The notes: generated from the letters alone by a model not told the origin. A DNA stretch of 39,607 nt from Maribacter sp. (GCA_024643345.1 JAHENB010000027.1:1-39607), one strand, 5' to 3'. Shown: positions 25,718-34,161, numbered from the stretch's first letter. Program-made: numbers and translations.

Positions 25718-26716
25718 CTATTTACTGTATGCCCATTTCAAATAAATGGCGCCCCATGTGAAGCCGCCGCCGAAGGCCGCAAATACGATATTGTCTCCCT
25801 TCTTAAGTTGCTTTTCATAGTCTGCGAGCAATAAGGGCAGGGTGGCCGAGGTCGTATTGCCGTAATACTGTATGTTCATCATCACCTTGGAGTGATCGAG
25901 GCCCATTCTGTTCGCCGTGGCATCGATGATGCGTTTATTCGCCTGGTGCGGGACCAGCCAAGCCACGTCTTCGTGGTTCAATTGGTTATGCTCCATAATA
26001 TATGCCGCAGCATCGGCCATATTGCTTACCGCAAACTTGAATACCGATTTACCGTCCTGATAGATGTAATGTTTTCTGTTCTTTACCGTTTCCATGGAAG
26101 CCGGCAATAAGGATCCCCCAGCATCCATGTTCAAGAAATTCCTTCCTACCCCATCCGATCTTAAGTACTCGTTCTGAAAACCCAATCCTTCTTTGTTGGG
26201 TTCAAATAAGACCGCCCCTGCGCCATCCCCGAATATAATACAGGTGGTGCGGTCGGTATAATCAACAATCGACGACATTTTATCGGCCCCGATGAGCAAA
26301 ACTTTTCGATACCTCCCCGATTCGATATAACTCGCAGCGGTCGACATCCCGAACAAAAAACTCGAGCAGGCCGCAAGAAGGTCATAACCAAAAGCATTGG
26401 ATGCCCCAATCTCGGTCGCGACGTAGGCCGCAGTGGAAGCCACCAATGTATCCGGTGTTACAGTGGCAACAATCACCAAATCTATATCTTTTGGATCTAT
26501 TTTTCCTTTTTTAAGAAGGTCCTTAGCAGCCTTAATGGCCATGTAGGAAGTGCCTTGACCTTCTTCCGGCTTTAAAATCCGTCTTTCTTTGATTCCCGTG
26601 CGGCTGGTAATCCATTCATCATTGGTTTCGACCATCGCTTCCAGCAACTTGTTGGTCAGTACAAAGTTTGGAACAAAAGCTCCCACAGCAGTAATTGCAG
26701 CTGTTAATTTACCCAT
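25718..26716 (-). CDS. fabH: Beta-ketoacyl-ACP synthase III
   Basis: The 332-residue enzyme condenses an acyl-CoA primer with malonyl-ACP to start fatty-acid synthesis. The Cys-His-Asn triad is visible: C117 (LLAACSSFLFG), H257 (LVPHQANKRI) and N287 (YYGNTTSA). I use the ATG at 26716; another lies two codons upstream. A 273-bp gap with a terminator separates it from rpmF, so it probably has its own promoter (weak box TATTTTTC on the minus strand). Confidence 0.96.
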   Translation of the reverse strand: MGKLTAAITAVGAFVPNFVLTNKLLEAMVETNDEWITSRTGIKERRILKPEEGQGTSYMAIKAAKDLLKKGKIDPKDIDLVIVATVTPDTLVASTAAYVATEIGASNAFGYDLLAACSSFLFGMSTAASYIESGRYRKVLLIGADKMSSIVDYTDRTTCIIFGDGAGAVLFEPNKEGLGFQNEYLRSDGVGRNFLNMDAGGSLLPASMETVKNRKHYIYQDGKSVFKFAVSNMADAAAYIMEHNQLNHEDVAWLVPHQANKRIIDATANRMGLDHSKVMMNIQYYGNTTSATLPLLLADYEKQLKKGDNIVFAAFGGGFTWGAIYLKWAYSK

Positions 26717-26940
26717 TACCATGAATTGATTTGTTTCGAAAAAGTTTCAAAAACACCACAAAATTCGTGAAAAATAGTGATTTTTAATGACTTTTAGCTG
26801 ATAAACGGTGTTTTTAAGCGATATCTGAGATCAAGATCCGTATGGTGCATGCCTTGATTCATTCCGGCGCATAAATAGCGGCCAAGGTTTTCTTAAAATG
26901 CTTTTTGAACAAATGGTTTGGTACCTGCCCCATAATGCAC

Positions 26941-26969
26941 AAAAAAACCCCCAACTTTTGAATTGGGAG
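26941..26969 (-). terminator. Intrinsic terminator after rpmF
   Basis: On the minus strand, CTCCCAA-TTCAAAAG-TTGGGGG (7 bp, one G-T pair) runs into seven T residues, 27 bp past the rpmF stop. The remainder of the gap to fabH (26723-26940) contains only a 24-codon minus-strand frame (26859-26933) of doubtful reality. Confidence 0.85.
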
Positions 26970-26995
26970 CTTTGTCTTATCAAACTATTGAAGCC

Positions 26996-27193
26996 TTATG
27001 CCTCAGCGGTTTCGGTTTTGTCGATAAGGATTTGACCTTTGTAATAAAGTTTTCCTTCATGCCAATGAGCCCGGTGGAACAAATGCATTTCGCCTGTTGT
27101 AGGGTCTTTTGCCAATGTGGGAGCTACGGCCTTATAATGGGTTCGTCTTTTATCCCTTCTAGTTTTCGATATTTTTCTCTTAGGATGTGCCAT
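26996..27193 (-). CDS. rpmF: Ribosomal protein L32
   Basis: This 65-residue, strongly basic large-subunit protein begins [20 protein letters not shown] and ends in a short acidic tail. It lacks the zinc cysteines found in some L32 forms, so it is the C-minus type. It starts 7 bp after the DUF177 gene, the widely conserved yceD-rpmF pairing. Confidence 0.97.
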   Translation of the reverse strand: MAHPKRKISKTRRDKRRTHYKAVAPTLAKDPTTGEMHLFHRAHWHEGKLYYKGQILIDKTETAEA

Positions 27194-27200
27194 TGATCAC

Positions 27201-27731
27201 TTATTTATCCGTTTTAAATTTTTTTAATGCGTCCCATCTCGGGTCGTTTTCTGTTTTATGCTCCTGTATTTCTTTTGGTTGAAGCGCCTTTAACTTATCA
27301 AGGGCCTCCGATTTTAAGGTTCCGTCCAGGACACCGGGATGGATTCGCTTTTGCGGCACCGCCAACACCAACATCTCGTAAAGGTACTGGGCAATGTTGA
27401 TCTGGTGATCCCCGTGCGGTATGATCAATAATTCGTCATCCTCATCATTAAATGTCTCCCCGAATTTCACGACCAGATCCATGGTCGTTTCTATCGGTAG
27501 GTCAAAGGGTTCGTTGGTGACATCACAATCAACATTTACAGTGCCTTTTGCAGAGAACTCCAGCTCAAGCATTGTAACGGTTTTGTTCAATACAACATCG
27601 ACCATGATATGGCATTCCCTAAATTCGTCGTAACCAAAAGATTCAAAGAACTCGTTTTCAATTATGTAATCAAACTTGTGTTTTCCTATCTTCAATCCTG
27701 AGAAAGGAATGATATATTCCTTATTCTTCAT
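27201..27731 (-). CDS. DUF177 (YceD-like) protein
   Basis: The protein has 176 residues from the ATG at 27731 (MKNKEYIIPFSGLKIGKHKF); an upstream in-frame ATG is less likely. The core VNVDCDVTNEPFDLPIETTM and the acidic stretch FNDEDDELLIIPHGDHQINI match the DUF177 family. Members are linked to rRNA processing or 50S assembly and nearly always precede rpmF, as here. The C-terminus ENDPRWDALKKFK is the usual family ending. Confidence 0.93.
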   Translation of the reverse strand: MKNKEYIIPFSGLKIGKHKFDYIIENEFFESFGYDEFRECHIMVDVVLNKTVTMLELEFSAKGTVNVDCDVTNEPFDLPIETTMDLVVKFGETFNDEDDELLIIPHGDHQINIAQYLYEMLVLAVPQKRIHPGVLDGTLKSEALDKLKALQPKEIQEHKTENDPRWDALKKFKTDK

Positions 27732-27880
27732 CCTTAACGACACTTGTTCAACGTAATTGACCATCTAAAAGATGGGGTGCAAAGATAATATTATTTTGCT
27801 AAATGCCAATTCTTAACAAGAAATAAACGCATGTTTCCCCTGTCCATTTTTTTGGGAAAATTTACACCTCTAAAATAGGC

Positions 27881-28927
27881 CTATCGTCTCATCTTCTGTT
27901 TCTGCATGGCATGTTCGGTAAGGTCTTGAAATTCTTGGCGATTCTTAAAAATTTGCAGGGCCGTAAAAACAGCTTCTTTAAAGGAACTATGATCGGCCAA
28001 CCCTTTTCCCGCAATTTCATATGCCGTACCATGATCTGGGGAGGTGCGGATTTTCGGGAGGCCCGCTGTAAAATTCACCCCTTTGCCAAACGATAGGGTT
28101 TTAAAGGGAATCAGGCCCTGATCGTGATAGGCCGCCAACACCGCGTCAAAATCGCTATAGGCTTGTGAACCAAAAAACCCATCCGCGGAATAGGGCCCAA
28201 AGACCAGATGCCCTGCATCGTACATTTCCCGGATCACCGGTTTCATGGTTTCCTCGTCTTCCTTCCCTATGACCCCATGGTCGCCACTATGCGGATTAAT
28301 GCCCAAAAGCGCAACTTTGGGGCGCCTAATTCCAAAGTCCATCATCAATGACTTCTCCATAATCCTTACTTTGGTGCGGATCAAAATGGGATTGATGGCC
28401 GAGGGCGCATCCTTGAGAGCCACGTGATCGGTGAGCAGGCCCACCTTAAGTTCGTCACTGACCATGAACATAAGGCTTTCACCTCCAAGTTCCTGGGCAA
28501 GATAATCGGTATGTCCGGGAAAATTGAAATCCGGGGCCTGGATATTATTCTTGTTGATGGGCGCAGTGACCAATACGTCGATTTCGTCGTTCTTGAGCGC
28601 AGCTACCGCAGCTCTAAGCGATTTTATGGCATAATCACCAGCTTCCCGGGTTTCCTGTCCGAACGTTATATTGGGCACTTCTTTCCATACGTTCACCACA
28701 TTGATTTTTCCATCGAGGGCATCTGAAGCCTCACTGATTCCGTGGTAGTTGATTTCGATGCCGAGCTCGGTCTTTTGAAACGAGATGGTCTTGTTGGAAG
28801 CAAAGAAGATCGGTGTACAAAAATCGAGCATACGGGTGTCTTCAAAGGTCTTTAGGGCGACCTCGCAACCTATTCCGTTAAGGTCTCCCACGGATATGCC
28901 CAACTTTATTTTCGCATTCTCCTCCAT
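27881..28927 (-). CDS. pdxA: 4-hydroxythreonine-4-phosphate dehydrogenase
   Basis: The 348-residue NAD-dependent enzyme oxidises 4-phosphohydroxy-L-threonine in the DXP-dependent pyridoxal-phosphate pathway. Motifs seen are LGISVGDLNGIGCEV at the N-terminus, the metal-binding histidines in FPGHTDYLA, LLTDHVALK and AAYHDQGLIPFK, and the C-terminal IRTSPDHGTAYEIAG. It is divergent from ribE, with the two sharing a 58-bp spacer. Confidence 0.96.
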   Translation of the reverse strand: MEENAKIKLGISVGDLNGIGCEVALKTFEDTRMLDFCTPIFFASNKTISFQKTELGIEINYHGISEASDALDGKINVVNVWKEVPNITFGQETREAGDYAIKSLRAAVAALKNDEIDVLVTAPINKNNIQAPDFNFPGHTDYLAQELGGESLMFMVSDELKVGLLTDHVALKDAPSAINPILIRTKVRIMEKSLMMDFGIRRPKVALLGINPHSGDHGVIGKEDEETMKPVIREMYDAGHLVFGPYSADGFFGSQAYSDFDAVLAAYHDQGLIPFKTLSFGKGVNFTAGLPKIRTSPDHGTAYEIAGKGLADHSSFKEAVFTALQIFKNRQEFQDLTEHAMQKQKMRR

Positions 28928-28935
28928 TATATCTT

Positions 28936-28943
28936 TACCTTTG
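28936..28943 (+). promoter_or_regulatory. ribE: -7 element TACCTTTG for ribE
   Basis: This is an exact TAnnTTTG on the plus strand. Predicted transcription start is near 28950, leaving a leader of about 36 nt. It is too short for an FMN riboswitch, and none is seen. It faces the pdxA box. Confidence 0.55.
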
Positions 28944-28960
28944 TGTCTAAATTAGCAGCA

Positions 28961-28968
28961 CAAAACTA
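28961..28968 (-). promoter_or_regulatory. pdxA: -7 element TAGTTTTG for pdxA
   Basis: This is an exact TAnnTTTG on the minus strand, with predicted start near 28954 and a leader of about 27 nt. Its reading direction is toward the ribE box, so the two promoters overlap face to face. Confidence 0.55.
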
Positions 28969-28985
28969 CTTAAATTATACGGAAG

Positions 28986-29579
28986 ATGTTTACGGGAATT
29001 ATTGAAACTTTGGGTACGGTCGGTAAACTTGAAAAAGAGGGAAGCAATCTGCACATCACGGTAAAATCGCCTATGGCCGGCGAACTGAAAATCGATCAAA
29101 GTGTAGCACATAATGGCGTTTGTCTTACGGTAGTAGAGGTTAATGGTGATCGCTATAAGGTCACCGCCATTGAAGAGACCCTGCAAAAAACCAATTTGGC
29201 CCAATTAAAGGTTGGGGAGACCCTAAATCTGGAACGGGCTATGCTTTTAGGTAGCCGTCTCGATGGGCATCTTGTTCAGGGCCATGTAGACCAAACAGGG
29301 GTATGCACCGCGATTGAACATAAAGATGGCAGTTGGATTTTTTCTTTTACCTATGCTCCTTCCTCCGATCATCTTACCATAGAAAAGGGTTCGATTACCA
29401 TTGATGGTACAAGTTTAACGGTTATCGATTCAGGGGAAAATACCTTTAGCGTGGCCATTATTCCATTTACCTACGAGCACACGCGATTTAAGTCTTACCA
29501 AGTGGGCAGCATTGTAAATCTTGAATTCGATATGGTAGGGAAATATGTAGCCAAACTTATGTTGGCCCATAAAGGATGA
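28986..29579 (+). CDS. ribE: Riboflavin synthase alpha subunit
   Basis: The 197-residue enzyme dismutates two 6,7-dimethyl-8-ribityllumazine molecules to riboflavin. It shows the internal duplication of the family: MFTGIIETLGTV and SVAHNGVCLTVVEV in the first barrel, LVQGHVDQTGV and SITIDGTSLTVID in the second, with a short C-terminal helix for trimer formation. It converges on the amidoligase operon, whose last stop is 64 bp away. Confidence 0.97.
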   Translation: MFTGIIETLGTVGKLEKEGSNLHITVKSPMAGELKIDQSVAHNGVCLTVVEVNGDRYKVTAIEETLQKTNLAQLKVGETLNLERAMLLGSRLDGHLVQGHVDQTGVCTAIEHKDGSWIFSFTYAPSSDHLTIEKGSITIDGTSLTVIDSGENTFSVAIIPFTYEHTRFKSYQVGSIVNLEFDMVGKYVAKLMLAHKG

Positions 29580-29643
29580 CATGGGTCTCTCCGATGTAGT
29601 CGGATCTCATCTGCCGGGATGGCCCTTCCGAACGATCAAACCA

Positions 29644-30840
29644 TTATTCCTCAAAAAAACTGATGGAAGAACCGATCCAGGTGTCTTCGGTCAAATGGGA
29701 TACGTTGATCAGGTCGCCCTTCCCCATTCGCGTAAGGTTAATGATGGGCTTCAGCCGGTTTTCATCTGTATTCCATGCATAAAGAATGCGCAGTTCAACT
29801 TTTGAATTTTTTTCGGTATTGGTCTTTATCAGCGGGGCATAGGAAACTTTGCGCTGAAGCAGATAATTCTGTTTGTCTTTGATCTGTGCTATGGTCTCCA
29901 AAGTTGGATGCAGGTCGATTCCTTTGCCCGCAAAGGAGAATAAGGGCTTCATTACGTAATCCTTCAGGTCGATCCCTTCGGGGTAGTCGTTCAAATAATA
30001 TGATGGCGGAATGGCTTGATGCCTAAGTAAGGGCATAATACATTTTGAGATGATAAAAAACCAATCGGGGTGGGTGATCCATTCCACATTAACATCGTCA
30101 AATAGGTTGAAATCGGTCTTTAAATTTTCGATTCGTTGCAACTCATCGAAAATCACCCTATTGTAGATGCGGGTAATCGGCGTCTTTTTTCCATTTTTTT
30201 CATAATAAAGACTTTTTCCTTCCTTCATTACCTTTGTCAAACAAACCACTTCAATACCCAAAGCTTGTTTGGTCGCCCAAAAATCGATCCTGGTCTTCTG
30301 CTTTTCAGGGAACAACTCGAGTAGGATTACATTCTCCGGATTTTCGTTTCCTATTATGACCTTTCTAACTTCTTCCATATAACGCGCTTCATCGAGGCCA
30401 TCAAGGAAATATTGAAATCCTGCTTTGGGGATGTTCGGATAATTTTTAAGAAAAGCCTTGCCCAAAAAAGGTTGGTAGAACATAAGGGAAGGAAAGGCCT
30501 GTAATTCAATAAGTTGCGGGCCTATTCCGCCCTTTCCATCATCGCATAATCCAAAATCGATCGCCAAAAAATGGGGGTTGCCCAATGGGGACGGGGATTG
30601 TAAATGCTTTGGGGTAAACCGTTGCCTCAGGGCCTCGAAATCCAAGGTGTCGATCTGTGCAAGAATGGCGTTACAGGCCTCAAAAACACTTTGCTTTATC
30701 GCCTTATCAAGAAAGACCGGTGTCTCCGAAATTCGGAACGCACAAGGTTCCCCAAAGGTATCGGCCACTTCTTTTTGAAGGTTTTCATAATACGACTCCT
30801 TGAAATCGCGGTTAAAGGCCTCCCTGATACTTGGAATCAT
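29644..30840 (-). CDS. Permuted ATP-grasp-like amide ligase (unknown substrate)
   Basis: The protein has 398 residues. Motifs look like a circularly permuted ATP-grasp fold, as in the synthetase domain of glutathionylspermidine synthase. An acidic metal-site segment comes first: AIDFGLC (D95) and PQLIELQAFPS (E112, Q114). Later come HPDWFFIISK (K266) and DYVMKPLFSFAGKGIDL (K298 and the glycine loop), then VELRILYAW (R351) and LTRMGKGDLINVS. In ordinary ATP-grasp enzymes the KP...GKG part precedes the acidic part. It is predicted to activate a carboxylate with ATP and join it to an amine. Its start overlaps the stop of the amidotransferase gene (ATGA), so the two are translationally coupled. 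The similarity is by eye and distant; the substrate is unknown. Confidence 0.65.
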   Translation of the reverse strand: MIPSIREAFNRDFKESYYENLQKEVADTFGEPCAFRISETPVFLDKAIKQSVFEACNAILAQIDTLDFEALRQRFTPKHLQSPSPLGNPHFLAIDFGLCDDGKGGIGPQLIELQAFPSLMFYQPFLGKAFLKNYPNIPKAGFQYFLDGLDEARYMEEVRKVIIGNENPENVILLELFPEKQKTRIDFWATKQALGIEVVCLTKVMKEGKSLYYEKNGKKTPITRIYNRVIFDELQRIENLKTDFNLFDDVNVEWITHPDWFFIISKCIMPLLRHQAIPPSYYLNDYPEGIDLKDYVMKPLFSFAGKGIDLHPTLETIAQIKDKQNYLLQRKVSYAPLIKTNTEKNSKVELRILYAWNTDENRLKPIINLTRMGKGDLINVSHLTEDTWIGSSISFFEE

Positions 30841-31673
30841 ACAGACAGTAATTTAAAGGCATCGATATTGTCGGCCGCCTGTTTTAGAAATCGCGGAATA
30901 ATGGTATGGTTGGTCTTCATGATCTTGTCGTTATCGTCTAAATGGGCAATCATATCGAGATATTTGGTTTTCCCGTAGCGCTTAACGATTTGATCCCTTT
31001 TGTCGGCCCGTTGAAAATAGTGGAGCATGCCCAATGAATCTGCTTCGGGATGAAATTGAACCCCAAATATTTCCTTGCTGAATCGAATGGCCATAACCGC
31101 CCTTTCCAAGGGGACATGGTCTCGGATCTTCTCCCGACAGAGCACTTTGCCATCCAAGGTGTCCAACTTCCATTCTTTTGGGCCCACTACTTGGTAGTCC
31201 CTAGAATCTACCGCATAAAATGGGTCATCGAGGCCCTCGAAAAGGGGCTCATGTTCTCCACTTTTTGTTTTGTAAATGGGCAAAATACCAAAGGAAGTGG
31301 ACTTGCGTTTGGTCACTTTCGCCAAATCCCAATGAACACATGCCATTTGAAACGAATGGCAGATCAGGAAAAGGTGTTTTTTGTTGGGCTTCGAAAGGTT
31401 GTGGCGCAAAATAGCATCCAAAAAGCCAAAATATGCAGCCTCCCAGAATTCTCCCAAAATCATTGGAGATCCGGGGCCTCCCGAGGAAATAAAGATGTCG
31501 TAGTCTTCCACAGCCGGGATTTCCCCTTCGACCCTAACCTCGAAAACATCAAAATTCCCGCCGACATGGTCCTCTGATAAAAATTCAGTCACCAATGCCT
31601 TGATGCACCGCATCCCTTCATTGGGGTGGCCTGCATTCATGTCCAAGACCGCGACATTATAGTTGTTGTGCAT
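30837..31673 (-). CDS. Class I glutamine amidotransferase-like protein
   Basis: The protein has 278 residues, with a complete Cys-His-Glu triad: C105 in LICHSFQMAC, and H208 and E210 in GVQFHPEAD. The oxyanion region ISSGGPGSP (63-70) is present. Class I domains either feed ammonia to a synthase or, when free-standing, hydrolyse gamma-glutamyl amides (as PuuD does). No classical acceptor synthase is fused or adjacent; the next gene, overlapping by 4 bp, is a permuted ATP-grasp ligase. A ligase/amidase pair is therefore a reasonable reading. The C-terminal 60 residues (from QRADKRDQIVKRYG on) are extra to the core domain. It follows the GCS2 gene by 32 bp. Confidence 0.82.
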   Translation of the reverse strand: MHNNYNVAVLDMNAGHPNEGMRCIKALVTEFLSEDHVGGNFDVFEVRVEGEIPAVEDYDIFISSGGPGSPMILGEFWEAAYFGFLDAILRHNLSKPNKKHLFLICHSFQMACVHWDLAKVTKRKSTSFGILPIYKTKSGEHEPLFEGLDDPFYAVDSRDYQVVGPKEWKLDTLDGKVLCREKIRDHVPLERAVMAIRFSKEIFGVQFHPEADSLGMLHYFQRADKRDQIVKRYGKTKYLDMIAHLDDNDKIMKTNHTIIPRFLKQAADNIDAFKLLSV

Positions 31674-31705
31674 GTATTGAATTTTGTTCAGGCCACTGCT
31701 CCCCT

Positions 31706-32803
31706 TTATAATCCTTTAGCCGTCTCCGCAACTACATATTTAACCACTTCCTTTAGGTCTTTGGTTTCTTCGTAAACCTTGAGCTGCCTATCTGCACCTG
31801 AGCCCTGTTCCAACATTTGATAAACAAAGTTAACCTCTTTTCGGCAGCCTAGATCGTCTACCACGTCATCGATGAATTCCAAAAGTTCCTGCATCAAGAT
31901 GGGAAATGGCACTTCTTCCTCCTTTCCAAAATCGATCAATTTGGCCTCGATGCCCCAGCGAGCGGCACGCCATTTATTCTCGTTGATCAAGATGCGTCGG
32001 TATCCCCTAAAACTTTGGTTCTTCTGGTGCAATTTGCTCAATTTGGCGATGACACACTGCATTAAAGCTGCGACACAGACCACTTCATCGACGGTCATGA
32101 GCATATCACAGACCCTGAATTCCACGGTAGGGTAAAAGGGATGAAGACGAATATCCCACCATATTTTTTTGCCATTATCGATGCAGTTGGTCTTTACCAA
32201 TAATTCCACAAACTTATCGTACTCCCCAACACTGGCAAAATATGGGGGTATTCCCGTTCTGGGGAATTTATCGAAGATTTTTGACCGGAATGATTTAAAT
32301 CCTGTCTCTCGACTTTCCCAAAACGGTGAATTGGTCGAAAGGGCATAGAGGTGGGGCAAAAAATAGCGGGCCACGTTCATGATCTGAAGTCCTTCTTCCC
32401 TGCTTGGGATGCCCACATGTACGTGCATCCCAAAAATGAGGTTCGATCGGGCCACATCTTTCATCTCTTGGATCAATACATCGTATCGAGGATTGGGCGT
32501 GATCAATTGTTCGCTCCAATGTGAAAATGGATGGGTACCGGCTGCGGCCACCTTAAGATCTTCCTTGGCCGCAAGCTCAAATATTTGTTGTCTTAAATAC
32601 GAAACCTCGTCCCTGGCCTGTTGGATATTTTCACAGACATTGGTGCCCATTTCCACTACCGACTGGTGCATCTCTTCCTTGATGCGTTCTTTAAGGACCA
32701 CTTTTCCCCCATCGATAATCTTCGACATTTGGGAATGCAATGTTAATGTATTGGCATCCAGTATCTGAAATTCTTCCTCTATTCCCAGTGTGAATTTATG
32801 CAT
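31706..32803 (-). CDS. Carboxylate-amine ligase, YbdK/GCS2 family
   Basis: The 365-residue enzyme has the glutamine-synthetase-like fold of YbdK, a weak glutamate-cysteine ligase in E. coli. Diagnostic motifs are FTLGIEEEFQILD (GIEEE at 7-11), AAAGTHPFSHW (86-96), GMHVHVGIPS (125-134) and RLHPFYPTVEFRVCDM. It is expected to make an amide (often gamma-glutamyl) bond with ATP. It is the third gene of the leftward operon, 29 bp after the ATP-grasp gene. Family membership is secure; the substrate is not. Confidence 0.9.
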   Translation of the reverse strand: MHKFTLGIEEEFQILDANTLTLHSQMSKIIDGGKVVLKERIKEEMHQSVVEMGTNVCENIQQARDEVSYLRQQIFELAAKEDLKVAAAGTHPFSHWSEQLITPNPRYDVLIQEMKDVARSNLIFGMHVHVGIPSREEGLQIMNVARYFLPHLYALSTNSPFWESRETGFKSFRSKIFDKFPRTGIPPYFASVGEYDKFVELLVKTNCIDNGKKIWWDIRLHPFYPTVEFRVCDMLMTVDEVVCVAALMQCVIAKLSKLHQKNQSFRGYRRILINENKWRAARWGIEAKLIDFGKEEEVPFPILMQELLEFIDDVVDDLGCRKEVNFVYQMLEQGSGADRQLKVYEETKDLKEVVKYVVAETAKGL

Positions 32804-32832
32804 AACGATTCTTTCTGATAGTACGGCCTAGT

Positions 32833-34128
32833 CTATTTTGTTTTTTTCGTGCCGCTCTTGTGCGCTGTTTTTGACGGAAGTTCCAAACCCCCTTTTGCGG
32901 GTTCCCGTTTCACCGCGGTTGTTACAAGTTTCATTTTCTTGGCTTCGACACCGCTTTTCGTGGTCTCCTTTTTAACGATCGCGCGCTTTGGTTTTGTTGC
33001 GCCCGCTTTTGGTTTGCCCGTGGTTTTGGCTTTTGGCGCTGCCTTGGCTTTGGCAACGGTCGGTTTTGCGGCCTTGGTGGCGGCCGAAGGTTTTTTCGCA
33101 GGGGCCTTTTTCACTACGGCCTTTTTGGCCGGGGCACTCGCCTTGGCACCTGCCTTTTTCGTTTTTGGTGCTTCTGGTACGGCAGCATTTTTGATAAATG
33201 TTCCCCATGAAGAATTGTTCTGTTTTTCTTTGTGGGAAAGGGCCTTTTCTATGGCAAACTTTGCCGCGTGTTTCACGATCCAATCGAAGTTGGCCTGGCC
33301 TACCGAATTTACATCGGCATCGGGTGCCGGATTGCAGAAGTCTATGGCGTACGGGATCCCGTCGCGAACCGCAAATTCCACGGTATTGAAATCGTAGCCC
33401 AATGCCTTATTGAGCTTTATGGTATAATCATGGATGGTTTTCATCAGTTTTTTGTGTTCCTCGCCCGTGGTCTTGGGTTCGGTGGCATAGCGCAAATGAA
33501 ATTCGTTCCTAGGTTCATAGGGCATGATATGAACATATTTTTGGCCCAGGCAATACACCCTGTAATAGTCTTCAAAAACGATTTCTTCTTGAAGCATCAT
33601 CACCAATTGGCCGGTTTCCCCATGTTTACTGAACAAATCCTCGGCGTTATCGACACGATAAACACTTTTCCATCCCCCACCGGAATGTGGCTTCATATAG
33701 GCCGGAAAGCCGATATAGTTGAAAATATAGTCCCAATCCAAAGGGGCCTTTAAATTCCGGAACGACTTTTCAGTGGTGTCATCGGGCCGCTCCTTTGACG
33801 GTAATAGTACGGTCTTTGGGACCGGGACACCCAATTGCATGGAAAGGCAATTGTTAAAAAATTTTTCGTCGGCACTCCACCAAAAAGGGTTGTTGATCAC
33901 TGCCGTTCCCATAAGGGCCGCATTTTTGAGATAGGCCCTGTAAAATGGTGCTTCCTGGGAAATACGATCGATGATCACATGATACCCATAATCAATGCCC
34001 TGTTGTACCTTGTCGATAAGGACTGGCTCAGCGACTACTTTGCCCTCGCCCTGTGCGTTCACTTCATCGATAAACGCCCATGGGAAAGTGTCTTCCATCC
34101 CAAATAAAATTCCTACTTTTTTTGCCAT
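32833..34128 (-). CDS. ATP-grasp ligase with histone-H1-like C-terminal tail
   Basis: The protein has 431 residues. Residues 1-310 resemble RimK/D-Ala-D-Ala-ligase-type ATP-grasp enzymes. They have an N-terminal alpha/beta domain (KKVGILFGMEDTFPWAF), FPAYMKPHSGGGWKSVYRV (ATP lysine K146 and Gly loop), QEEIVFEDYYRVYCLGQ, and the metal-binding VEFAVRDG and AIDFCNPAPDADVNS (D263, N266). Residues 321-431 are a Lys/Ala/Pro/Thr-rich tail with repeated AKK/APK units, similar in composition to histone H1 or AlgP. The frame is continuous to TAG, so the tail is not an obvious frameshift product. It lies 33 bp after the esterase gene. It is predicted to form an amide bond, with the tail perhaps binding nucleic acid or polyanions. 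Confidence 0.8.
   Translation of the reverse strand: MAKKVGILFGMEDTFPWAFIDEVNAQGEGKVVAEPVLIDKVQQGIDYGYHVIIDRISQEAPFYRAYLKNAALMGTAVINNPFWWSADEKFFNNCLSMQLGVPVPKTVLLPSKERPDDTTEKSFRNLKAPLDWDYIFNYIGFPAYMKPHSGGGWKSVYRVDNAEDLFSKHGETGQLVMMLQEEIVFEDYYRVYCLGQKYVHIMPYEPRNEFHLRYATEPKTTGEEHKKLMKTIHDYTIKLNKALGYDFNTVEFAVRDGIPYAIDFCNPAPDADVNSVGQANFDWIVKHAAKFAIEKALSHKEKQNNSSWGTFIKNAAVPEAPKTKKAGAKASAPAKKAVVKKAPAKKPSAATKAAKPTVAKAKAAPKAKTTGKPKAGATKPKRAIVKKETTKSGVEAKKMKLVTTAVKREPAKGGLELPSKTAHKSGTKKTK
32836..33168 (-). repeat. Low-complexity Lys/Ala/Pro-rich coding segment
   Basis: This is the DNA for residues 321-431 of the ATP-grasp gene. It consists of irregular repeats of AAA/AAG lysine and GCC/GCA alanine codons, giving motifs such as APAKK, KKAPAKKPSAA and KAAPKAK. 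No exact tandem unit is evident. Confidence 0.75.
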
Positions 34129-34161
34129 GATATTTTATATTGTTTGTTGTTCGTTTTATAA

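Noticed and set aside
26859-26933. 24-codon minus-strand frame between rpmF and fabH
   Set aside because: It is too short to judge and has no conserved feature; the spacer already holds a terminator and probably the fabH promoter.
28928-28985. FMN riboswitch upstream of ribE
   Set aside because: The spacer is only 58 bp and lacks the conserved RFN-element helices.
29590-29604. Small hairpin TCCGA-TGTAG-TCGGA between ribE and the amidoligase operon
   Set aside because: It has only 5 bp and no T-run in either direction, so it is not a supportable terminator.
32849-33397. 182-codon hydrophobic plus-strand frame opposite the ATP-grasp tail
   Set aside because: Antisense of Lys/Ala-rich codons gives Phe/Gly/Ala-rich frames automatically; there is no start context or family match.
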